Shown here piece after piece: positions 57,241 through 64,000 of a DNA stretch of 64,000 nt. The position numbers were made by a program, and so were the translations under genes. Source of the stretch: Rhodococcus sp. KRD162 (GTDB lineage: Bacteria; Actinomycetota; Actinomycetes; Mycobacteriales; Mycobacteriaceae); the NCBI RefSeq assembly GCF_017168335.1, contig NZ_JABFAU010000004.1, positions 80,110 through 144,109 on the forward strand, in the 5' to 3' direction. Position 1 is the first letter of the stretch. The number at the start of each line of letters is the position of its first letter. Under the pieces are notes generated by a model. It was not told the DNA's origin, ran no database searches, and was given only the letters and a program-made list of their open reading frames with translations.

Positions 57241-58074
57241 GTGCAGACGGTCCCCATTCAAATGCCCGACGGTTCGACGGTGCCGGTATCGCTCTTTCCC
57301 GGCGAAGGGCGTGACGATGCTCCGGTGATAGTCGTTCTTCCGGGGCTCGGAATTCCCGGCGGCTACTACCGCTTGTTCGCCGAGGCGCTCGTCGCGCGCG
57401 GATTTCACGCCGCGGTCGGCGAACTGCGCGGTCAAGGGGACAGTGTGCCGAAACCGAGTTCGGCGAGTCGGTACGGGTATCAGGAATTGGTGTCGGTCGA
57501 CTTCCCGGCGATTTTCGAGGTGGTTCGGGAGCAGTTTCCGGAGTCGACGCCATACCTTCTCGGGCACAGCATGGGTGGGCAACTCGGGGCGATGTATGCC
57601 GCCCGCATCAGAGGCAGACTCGGCGGCTTGATACTGGTGGCGTCCGGGTCGCCGTACCACCGCGGATTCGGTGCCGCCCGCGGGGTTCCGCTGTACGTTG
57701 GCGCAGCGGCCATGGCTCTGACCAGCAACATCGCCGGCTTCTGGCCGGGTGATCGGATCGGGATCGGTGGCTTCGGTCGCCAGTCGCGTGTCCTGATCGA
57801 TGATTGGTCACGGTTCGCGCGAAGCGGGTCGATCGAGCCGGCGGGGGCGGATATGGACTACGAGGAGCGGATGGCTCGTCTCACGCTTCCGGTCCTGGCC
57901 GTGACCATCGAAGGGGACGAACTCGCGCCTACAGGCTCGATGGACAATCTCGTTCGCAAGCTCGCCGATGCCGACGTGACCTCGGTGCACGTGGACGAAC
58001 CGCTCGGGCACAACGGGTGGATCCGCATGCCCACGGCTGTGGCAGATCTCGTGGCGGACTGGATGCACCGTTAG
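57241..58074 (+). CDS. Alpha/beta hydrolase (lysophospholipase/monoacylglycerol lipase-like)
   Basis: This is a 277-residue protein from GTG 57241. The oxyanion region is VVLPGLGIPGGYYRLFAEAL, the nucleophile elbow is YLLGHSMGGQLGAMYAA with Ser, and the terminal His is in EPLGHNGWIRM. The ELRGQGDS stretch is typical of lysophospholipase-like hydrolases. There is no signal peptide, so it is cytoplasmic. It probably hydrolyses a lipid or other ester. It is preceded by a small-peptide cluster and followed by the mycolyltransferase gene, 113 bases apart. Confidence 0.86.
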   Translation: MQTVPIQMPDGSTVPVSLFPGEGRDDAPVIVVLPGLGIPGGYYRLFAEALVARGFHAAVGELRGQGDSVPKPSSASRYGYQELVSVDFPAIFEVVREQFPESTPYLLGHSMGGQLGAMYAARIRGRLGGLILVASGSPYHRGFGAARGVPLYVGAAAMALTSNIAGFWPGDRIGIGGFGRQSRVLIDDWSRFARSGSIEPAGADMDYEERMARLTLPVLAVTIEGDELAPTGSMDNLVRKLADADVTSVHVDEPLGHNGWIRMPTAVADLVADWMHR

Positions 58075-58187
58075 TTCAAGTGGACTAATCTTTTCGGTTT
58101 CTCACTCGATTTGGCTCGTTCGCATGAACTTTTGGTTCGTTTTGGGGTAGTAAAAGTCTTCGAACCAGTATTTGTTCGACGACGTTA

Positions 58188-59270
58188 GTGAGCACGGCTA
58201 TGAACGGCCCGGGGGATTCGGTTCGTGGATACGGAGGGAGAACGCGGATCGTTCGAGCGTTCCTGGTCCGCGGTATGGCTGCCTTGTGCGCGGCGACGTG
58301 CGCTGTAGTGGCTGTCCAGCCGGTCGCCGCTGCGGCTCCCGCAGACCTGATCGCGCATCCGCCGACGGAGTCCTACGTGGTTCGCACGGAGGAAGCCGAC
58401 GGCGACATGACGGCGTTCGTCCATTCCGCGGCGATGGACCGCACGATCGCGCTGAAGATCCTGCGATCACCCGACCGAACCGCACCGAGCCCCACGCTGT
58501 ACCTGCTCAACGGTGCAGGCGGGGGAACCGACGGCATGGACTGGTACACCCAGACCGACGTCGCGTCGTTCTTCGCCGACAAGAACGTCAATGTGGTCAC
58601 TCCCATCGGCGGTGCCTATTCGTACTACACCGACTGGCAACACGACGACCCCGTGCTCGGCCGCAACAAGTGGGAGACCTTCCTTGCGGAAGAACTGCCA
58701 CCGCTCGTCGACGACCTGCTCGATACCGACGGCCGCAACGTCATCGCGGGAATCTCGATGGCCGCGACGTCGGTCCTGAACCTCGTCGCCCACCATCCAG
58801 GCCTGTACCGCGCCGTCGGTTCGTACAGCGGATGTGCATCCACCACTGACATGTTGGGCAGGGCCTACGTCAAGACAGTGGTATCGATGGCGCTCGGGGC
58901 AAATGTGGGCAACATGTGGGGACCGGACAACGACCCCGACTGGCTGCGCAACGACGCGGTCGTCAACGCAGAAAAGTTGCGCGGTACAGCGATGTACATC
59001 TCCAACGGCAGCGGACTGGCCGGAGCCTCGGACACCCTCGACGGAACCAATCCCAACGGCCCGGGTTTCGTGCTGCTCAATCAGATGGTGGTGGGCGGCG
59101 CTATCGAAGTCGCCACCGGCGACTGCACCAGACGGCTGAAGGCGAAGTTGGAGCAACTCGACATCCCCGCCCACTTCGAACTGCGTCCGAAAGGCACCCA
59201 CTCCTGGGGCTACTGGCAGCAGGACTTGCACAATTCGTGGCCGATGTTCGAGCAGGCACTGGCCGATTGA
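58188..59270 (+). CDS. Mycolyltransferase (antigen 85/Cmt-type esterase), secreted
   Basis: This is a 360-residue exported protein from GTG 58188. After a basic N-terminus (GRTRIVRAFLVRG) comes a signal peptide core (MAALCAATCAVVAVQPVAAAA) with cleavage near residue 50. The esterase part has YLLNGAGGGTDGMDWYTQTD, NVNVVTPIGGAYSYYTDW, the nucleophile in IAGISMAATSVL (Ser190) and His338 in KGTHSWGYWQ. This is the FbpA/Cmt fold that moves mycolic acids between trehalose mycolates, arabinogalactan or proteins in the outer envelope. Its presence shows the organism has a mycomembrane. Confidence 0.9.
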   Translation: MSTAMNGPGDSVRGYGGRTRIVRAFLVRGMAALCAATCAVVAVQPVAAAAPADLIAHPPTESYVVRTEEADGDMTAFVHSAAMDRTIALKILRSPDRTAPSPTLYLLNGAGGGTDGMDWYTQTDVASFFADKNVNVVTPIGGAYSYYTDWQHDDPVLGRNKWETFLAEELPPLVDDLLDTDGRNVIAGISMAATSVLNLVAHHPGLYRAVGSYSGCASTTDMLGRAYVKTVVSMALGANVGNMWGPDNDPDWLRNDAVVNAEKLRGTAMYISNGSGLAGASDTLDGTNPNGPGFVLLNQMVVGGAIEVATGDCTRRLKAKLEQLDIPAHFELRPKGTHSWGYWQQDLHNSWPMFEQALAD

Positions 59271-59273
59271 GGC

Positions 59274-61310
59274 TCAGCTCTGCGCGAGTCGTTGCCAGAG
59301 GAACTCGTAGGACAACGCAGTCTTGAACGCCAACTGCGCATTGTCCGACGCGCCGCCGTGCCCACCTTCGATGTTCTCGTAGTAACTGACGTCGTGACCG
59401 AGTTCTTCCAGCCGCGCAGCCATCTTGCGTGCGTGTCCCGGATGGACCCGGTCATCGCGCGTCGAGGTGGCAATCAGAATCGGGGGATACCGACGCTGCG
59501 AGGCGGGGACGACATTCTGGTAGGGCGAGTACCGAGAGATGAACTCCCATTCCGCTGGGTCGTCCGGATCGCCGTACTCGGCCACCCACGACGCGCCCGC
59601 GAGCAGTAAGTGGTATCGCTTCATGTCCAGGAGCGGCACCTGACAGACCAACGCGCCGAACAGTTCCGGATATTTCGTCAGCATGATGCCCATCAGCAGG
59701 CCGCCGTTGCTGCCGCCTTGGGCGGCCAGCTGTGCGGTGGTGGTGATCCCTCGCGTCACCAGGTCCCGTGCGACGGCGGCGAAATCCTCGTGGACGAGAT
59801 GGCGTCCGGCGCGCAGCACCTGGGTGTGCCACTGCGGACCGTACTCGCCGCCGCCGCGGATGTTCGCCACGACGTAGGTGCCCCCACGCTCGAGCCAGGC
59901 CCGCCCGGTGGCGCCGCTGTAGCCGGGGGTCATCGAGATCTCGAAGCCGCCGTAGCCGTACAGCAGCGTCGGCCCGGGCTCGGCGTCGGTACGACGCACG
60001 ACGAAATAGGGGATCTGGGTGCCGTCGTCCGATCGGGCGAAGAACTGCTCCACCGCCAGACCCTCGGTGTCGAAGAATGCCGGGGCCTGCTTGAGGATTT
60101 CCGGTTCCGCATCAGCGTTACCCAACAGAAGCGTCGCAGGTGTCAGATAGCCGGAGGAGGACAGGAAGAACTCGTCGCCGTTCTCTTCGGCATCGGTGCC
60201 GATGATTTCGGTGGTGGTCGAATCCGTCGTGCGCCTTTTGCGTACCTCCAGGTACGCAAAACGCGCACGAGGGTCGAGGACGTGCAACTGCGAGCGCACA
60301 TCCTGCAACGTCACCAGCAGCAGGTAGTTCTCGGTCCAGGCGTACTGGTGCAGCGACGTGTGCTCGTCGGGCGCGAACAGGACCGTCAGAGCTGTCGAGC
60401 CAGCCATGAATTCTTCGAAGTCCGCGGCGAGCAGGGCCCCTGCGGGGTGAGTCGTCTCGCCGATCGTCCACGGCGTCATGGTGCGTACCAGGAGCCAGTT
60501 CTGGTGTACCGATGTCGACGCGTCGGTCGGGGTCGGGATCCGGGTGAGGCCGTGACCGTCGAGGACGTGGATCTCGGAGTTGTAGAAGTCGGTGGCGCGC
60601 TGGACGAAATCGCGCTCGAACCCCGGTGTGCGATCGTGCCACGCGGAGATCGAGATGTCTCGAGCTGCGCCTTCGAATACGGTCTCGGCCTCGGTGAGCG
60701 CAGTGCCACGACGCCACCGCTTGGTGATCCTCGGATAGCCCGATTCGGTCAGCGAACCGGGCCCGAAATCGGTGCCGACGAAGACCGTGTCGGCGTCGAT
60801 CCAGCCGATGTCGGTCTTGGCCTCGGGCAGTGCGAATCCGCCGTCCTTCTCGGTGCGGAAGGTTCGGGAGTCGATGTCGAATTCCCGCACCACCGTCGCG
60901 TCGGCCCCGCCGCGGGAGAGAGTGATCAGGGCCAGTTGCTGATCGGGTCGCAGTACCTGCGCCCCGCCCCAGACCCAGTTCTCGCCCTCGCTCTCGGCCA
61001 GTGCGTCGAGATCGAGCAGGACCTCCCATGCCGGGTTCTCGGTTCGATACTCGTCCATCGTGGTGCGGCGCCAGATGCCTCGGACGTGCTCGGCGTCGCG
61101 CCAGAAGTTGTACAGGAACCGTCCTCGCCTGCGGGCGTACGGGATGCGAGCATCGGTGTCGAGTACCTCGCGAACGCGCGCCTCGGTGGCGTCGAACCGG
61201 TCTCCGGCCAGCGACTCGGTGGTCGCCGCGTTGCGAACGCGCACCCAGTCCAGTGCCTTCTCGTCGGTGACTTCTTCGAGCCAGAGGTACGGGTCGTCCG
61301 CGATAGTCAT
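59274..61310 (-). CDS. S9 family prolyl oligopeptidase carrying a palindromic insert
   Basis: This is a 678-residue protein. The N-terminal propeller is preceded by DPYLWLEEVTDEKALDWV, the family start. The catalytic domain has LLYGYGGFEISMTP, VVANIRGGGEYG, QGGSNGGLLMG (Ser), STRDDRVHPGHA (Asp) and EGGHGGASD (His). It cleaves short peptides after proline or basic residues. Residues about 347-362 (RARFAYLEVRKRRT) are coded by a copy of the palindromic element also found at 30471. They follow HVLDP and keep the frame, probably in a propeller loop. The enzyme otherwise looks intact. Confidence 0.93.
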   Translation of the reverse strand: MTIADDPYLWLEEVTDEKALDWVRVRNAATTESLAGDRFDATEARVREVLDTDARIPYARRRGRFLYNFWRDAEHVRGIWRRTTMDEYRTENPAWEVLLDLDALAESEGENWVWGGAQVLRPDQQLALITLSRGGADATVVREFDIDSRTFRTEKDGGFALPEAKTDIGWIDADTVFVGTDFGPGSLTESGYPRITKRWRRGTALTEAETVFEGAARDISISAWHDRTPGFERDFVQRATDFYNSEIHVLDGHGLTRIPTPTDASTSVHQNWLLVRTMTPWTIGETTHPAGALLAADFEEFMAGSTALTVLFAPDEHTSLHQYAWTENYLLLVTLQDVRSQLHVLDPRARFAYLEVRKRRTTDSTTTEIIGTDAEENGDEFFLSSSGYLTPATLLLGNADAEPEILKQAPAFFDTEGLAVEQFFARSDDGTQIPYFVVRRTDAEPGPTLLYGYGGFEISMTPGYSGATGRAWLERGGTYVVANIRGGGEYGPQWHTQVLRAGRHLVHEDFAAVARDLVTRGITTTAQLAAQGGSNGGLLMGIMLTKYPELFGALVCQVPLLDMKRYHLLLAGASWVAEYGDPDDPAEWEFISRYSPYQNVVPASQRRYPPILIATSTRDDRVHPGHARKMAARLEELGHDVSYYENIEGGHGGASDNAQLAFKTALSYEFLWQRLAQS
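60226..60271. repeat. Palindromic dispersed element, copy 2, inside a coding region
   Basis: The left arm 60226-60247 is identical to that of copy 1, with the same CC spacer; the right arm 60250-60271 differs at two positions. It lies in frame in the S9 peptidase gene and encodes the basic stretch RARFAYLEVRKRRT. Confidence 0.95.
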
Positions 61311-61380
61311 GCACCATTTCTACCCTCGGCGGTACTGTCCCGACGGGTGGGTCCGGTTGGGAAATGGAGAGCAGGCGCAC

Positions 61381-62328
61381 GTGAGACTGTGGGAACAACA
61401 TTGCTGCGTACCGTTGGCACACACTGCGGATCTCTCGGCTCTGGCGCGTTATCCGCAGGGCAGCCACCTGTCGATCAACGTGGGGTACTCACCGCATTCC
61501 AAGACCGAGGTCGCCGCACTGTGTGGCGAGTTCCGTCGGCAGGTTCTCGCCGACGATCGTCTCGTCATGGTCGACGCCGATCCCGTCGAGGGCGCGACCA
61601 CGGTGGCCTTCGATCTCGAGGACTCGGGGCCGATCGAGGGCGACCTGGCCAACGTCGAATACGTCCACGGTCTCGGTGTGCGGTCGATGCTCCCCACCTA
61701 CAACTTTGTGAACGCGGCAGGCTGTGGGTGTCTCGATTCCGACGACACCGGGCTCACGAGCTACGGCCGGGATCTGGTCGCGGAGATGAATCGGGTGGGA
61801 ATGCTCGTCGACGGTTCGCATTGCTCGATTCGCACCGGGCTTGACCTGGCGGCAGTGACGCAGGCGCCGATGATCTACAGCCATTCCAACTTTGCCGCCC
61901 TGTGGTCGCACCCCCGCAACATCACCGATGAGCAGGCGCGTGAGTGTGCGCAGACCGGTGGGGTGGTCGGAATCAACGGAGTCGGTATCTTCCTCGGAGT
62001 GAACGGTCCAGCGGAAGCGGACGCGCGGGTGCAGGCGATGGCCGACCACATCGAGTACGCGGTGGAGCTGCTCGGTGTCGAGCACGTCGGTATCGGCTCG
62101 GACTATTCGTTCGACCACGAGGATTTCAACGCCGAGATGGCGGCGCATCCGGAGGCCTTCTCGCAGGAGTACACCCGCTACGGTCCGCTGCAATGGGTGC
62201 CTCCCGAGGGCGTGGCGTCGTTACCGTCGGTGCTGGCCGAACGAGGATTCGATGCAGAGTCGATCGCCGCGGTCCACGGCGGCAACTTCGCCAGGGTCGC
62301 CCGGATCGCGCAGGCTACCGGCGGGTAA
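61381..62328 (+). CDS. M19-type (renal dipeptidase-like) dipeptidase
   Basis: This is a 315-residue protein taken from GTG 61381; the open frame begins at 61060 antisense to the S9 gene. It starts [20 protein letters not shown], where a QHC form replaces the usual HxD metal motif. Later motifs fit the family: [34 protein letters not shown] (His), [12 protein letters not shown] (His) and [11 protein letters not shown]. It probably cleaves dipeptides or a related amide with two zinc ions; the odd first motif makes the substrate uncertain. It diverges from the S9 peptidase and precedes lpd by 50 bases. Confidence 0.82.
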   Translation: MRLWEQHCCVPLAHTADLSALARYPQGSHLSINVGYSPHSKTEVAALCGEFRRQVLADDRLVMVDADPVEGATTVAFDLEDSGPIEGDLANVEYVHGLGVRSMLPTYNFVNAAGCGCLDSDDTGLTSYGRDLVAEMNRVGMLVDGSHCSIRTGLDLAAVTQAPMIYSHSNFAALWSHPRNITDEQARECAQTGGVVGINGVGIFLGVNGPAEADARVQAMADHIEYAVELLGVEHVGIGSDYSFDHEDFNAEMAAHPEAFSQEYTRYGPLQWVPPEGVASLPSVLAERGFDAESIAAVHGGNFARVARIAQATGG

Positions 62329-62378
62329 CGAAGACCAGGTCGAGACAGTGCGCGACGGCACGACTACGCTGGGGACCC

Positions 62379-63794
62379 GTGACCTCACACTATGACGTCG
62401 TTGTCCTCGGAGCCGGTCCCGGTGGGTACGTCGCTGCTATCCGCGCGGCACAACTCGGACTCAGCACCGCCATCATCGAGAAGAAGTACTGGGGCGGTGT
62501 CTGCCTGAACGTCGGCTGCATCCCCTCGAAGGCGCTTCTCCGTAACGCCGAGCTTGCGCACCTGTTCACCAAAGAGGCGAAGCTGTTCGGTATTTCGGGC
62601 GAAGCATCCTTCGATTTCGGTGCCGCGTTCGACCGAAGCCGCAAGGTGGCCGACGGCCGAGTCAAGGGCATCCACTTCTTGATGAAGAAGAACAAGATCC
62701 CCGAGTACGACGGCAAGGGAACGTTCACCGATGCCAACACCATCGAGGTCGAGATGACCAAGGGTGGCACCGAAACGATCACCTTCGACAACGCGATCAT
62801 CGCGACCGGCAGCACCACCAAGCTGCTGCCCGGAACCGAGCTGAGCGAGAACGTCGTCACGTACGAAGAGCAGATCATGACCAAGGATCTGCCGGGTTCG
62901 ATCCTCATCGTCGGTGCCGGTGCCATCGGTATGGAGTTCGGTTACGTACTGAAGAACTACGGCGTGGACGTCACCATCGTCGAGTTCCTCGATCGGGCTC
63001 TGCCCAACGAGGACAAGGACGTCTCGAAGGAAATCGAGAAACAGTACAAGAAGCTCGGTGTCAAGATCATGACCGGTGCTGCTGTGCAGAGCATCGACGA
63101 CAACGGCTCCGAGGTGACCGTTGCGGTGAAGAACAACAAGTCCGGTGAAACCGAGACGATCACCGTCGACAAGGTGATGCAGTCCGTCGGGTTCGCGCCC
63201 CGCGTCGAAGGATTCGGCCTCGAGAAGACCGGCGTCGAGCTCACCGATCGCGGTGCCATCGGCATCACCGACACGATGCAGACGAACGTTCCGCACATCT
63301 ACGCCATCGGCGATGTGACCGCCAAGCTCCAGCTCGCCCATGTCGCGGAGGCGCAGGCCGTTGTGGCAGCCGAAACCATCGGTGGCGCAGAGACATTGCC
63401 GATCGACGACTACCGCATGATGCCGCGCGCGACGTTCTGCCAGCCGCAGGTCGCCAGCTTCGGCCTCACCGAGGACCAGGCCCGCGAAGAGGCTCAGGCG
63501 CGAGGATCCGATATCAAGGTCGCGAACTTCCCGTTCGCTGCCAACGGCAAGGCACACGGCTTGGGCGATGCCACCGGTTTCGTCAAGCTCATCGCAGACA
63601 CCGAGCACGGCGAGCTGCTCGGCGGCCATCTGATCGGGCCGGATGTCTCGGAGTTGTTGCCCGAGTTGACGTTGGCCCAGAAATGGGACCTGACGGTCAA
63701 CGAGCTGGCCCGCAACGTCCACACCCACCCGACTCTGTCGGAGGCCCTGCAGGAAGCGATCCACGGCCTCGCAGGCCACATGATCAACTTCTGA
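62379..63794 (+). CDS. lpd: Dihydrolipoyl dehydrogenase
   Basis: Lpd reoxidises lipoyl groups of pyruvate and other 2-oxo acid dehydrogenases. The protein is 471 residues from GTG 62379. FAD site is [14 protein letters not shown]; the redox disulfide is [10 protein letters not shown] (Cys42, Cys47); the NAD site is [21 protein letters not shown] binds [12 protein letters not shown] near the end has the catalytic His and Glu. It resembles Rv0462. It is followed by a perfect 16-bp stem. Confidence 0.96.
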   Translation: MTSHYDVVVLGAGPGGYVAAIRAAQLGLSTAIIEKKYWGGVCLNVGCIPSKALLRNAELAHLFTKEAKLFGISGEASFDFGAAFDRSRKVADGRVKGIHFLMKKNKIPEYDGKGTFTDANTIEVEMTKGGTETITFDNAIIATGSTTKLLPGTELSENVVTYEEQIMTKDLPGSILIVGAGAIGMEFGYVLKNYGVDVTIVEFLDRALPNEDKDVSKEIEKQYKKLGVKIMTGAAVQSIDDNGSEVTVAVKNNKSGETETITVDKVMQSVGFAPRVEGFGLEKTGVELTDRGAIGITDTMQTNVPHIYAIGDVTAKLQLAHVAEAQAVVAAETIGGAETLPIDDYRMMPRATFCQPQVASFGLTEDQAREEAQARGSDIKVANFPFAANGKAHGLGDATGFVKLIADTEHGELLGGHLIGPDVSELLPELTLAQKWDLTVNELARNVHTHPTLSEALQEAIHGLAGHMINF

Positions 63795-63809
63795 TCCCTG
63801 TTTCCCCGC

Positions 63810-63843
63810 AACGGCGGCGACCACCTCGGTGGTCGCCGCCGTT
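63810..63843 (+). terminator. lpd terminator
   Basis: AACGGCGGCGACCACC and GGTGGTCGCCGCCGTT are perfect inverse arms with a two-base spacer, starting 16 bases after the lpd stop. There is no T tract. Confidence 0.88.
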
Positions 63844-63922
63844 GCTGTCGGCACCCGAGTTGTGTCGATACCCGAGGTTCCCGTTCGATCCGCCCGAAGT
63901 CTGTGATTAGTCATAGCCGGGT

Positions 63923-63942
63923 AAGTGATGAAAACGTCACTT
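63923..63942. promoter_or_regulatory. Imperfect palindrome near the right edge
   Basis: AAGTGATG, AAAA, then CGTCACTT gives eight-base arms with one mismatch. It may be an operator for a gene beyond the window. The rest of 63844-64000 shows no supported gene; a run of G near 63980 is the only other feature. Confidence 0.4.
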
Positions 63943-64000
63943 GGTCGATCATCGGCTGGTAATTTTCGTTGTCGGCGCGGGGGGGGGTCGCGCTGAACAC

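Noticed and set aside
58075..58187. Possible promoter elements before the mycolyltransferase gene
   Set aside because: The region is AT-richer than its surroundings, but no -35/-10 pair stands out enough to call.

Overview
The window comes from a high-GC mycolic-acid actinobacterium, most likely Rhodococcus sensu lato. The evidence is gene order and protein content. Much of it keeps the Mycobacterium tuberculosis order around Rv0412c-Rv0462: glnX, a Nudix gene, thiE, a TPP riboswitch, thiO-thiS-thiG, an lpqL-like lipoprotein, thiD, xthA, a GNAT gene, def, a DUF3263 gene, a LytR_C gene, sodC, ybdK, an AAA ATPase gene, pssA, psd, groEL and lpd. The window also holds an antigen-85-type mycolyltransferase gene. 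No IS element, CRISPR array, rRNA or confident tRNA was seen.

Layout. 1-10.4 kb holds the glnX N-terminus, a Nudix-PIN fusion, thiamine genes, an ABC exporter, an M28 lipoprotein peptidase, a class III nucleotidyl cyclase and thiD. 10.6-17.7 kb holds two small GNAT paralogues, xthA, def, the LytR_C protein, sodC and a YbdK-type ligase. 17.7-24.1 kb is a complete Mrp Na+/H+ antiporter operon (mrpA-C-D-E-F-G, minus strand). 24.3-29.4 kb holds a Nudix gene, a PEP mutase/isocitrate lyase-like gene behind a perfect palindrome, then psd-pssA and a broken tandem AAA ATPase gene. 29.5-38.9 kb holds stress and membrane genes, an overlapping set encoding a response regulator-thioredoxin reductase fusion, a cNMP-binding histidine kinase, a UBP zinc finger and a DUF1801-like protein, then PfpI, a DoxX/HxlR pair and a BCCT transporter. 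39.3-41.2 kb is a groEL without groES behind two CIRCE operators. 41.2-54.4 kb holds metabolic genes, including a GntR-controlled asparagine/aspartate set (aspA-ansP-ansA with argG alongside), pncA and zwf. 54.5-59.3 kb holds four tiny acidic peptide genes, ppk2, a lysophospholipase-like hydrolase and the mycolyltransferase. 59.3-64 kb holds a prolyl oligopeptidase-family gene, an M19-type dipeptidase gene and lpd.

Most notable. (1) A palindromic element with 22-bp arms occurs twice, once just after a stop codon and once in frame inside the S9 peptidase gene, resembling in principle the Rickettsia palindromic elements. (2) Four peptide genes of 24-56 codons encode no Lys, Arg or His, have Ser-rich tails and lie near a mycolyltransferase gene, which recalls the PorA/PorH mycomembrane peptides of Corynebacterium. 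(3) The Rv0435c-type AAA ATPase gene lacks its first P-loop and is put out of frame by one extra G in a G6 tract. (4) Short tandem duplications recur at gene 3' ends. Homology statements come from recall of families; no search was run.
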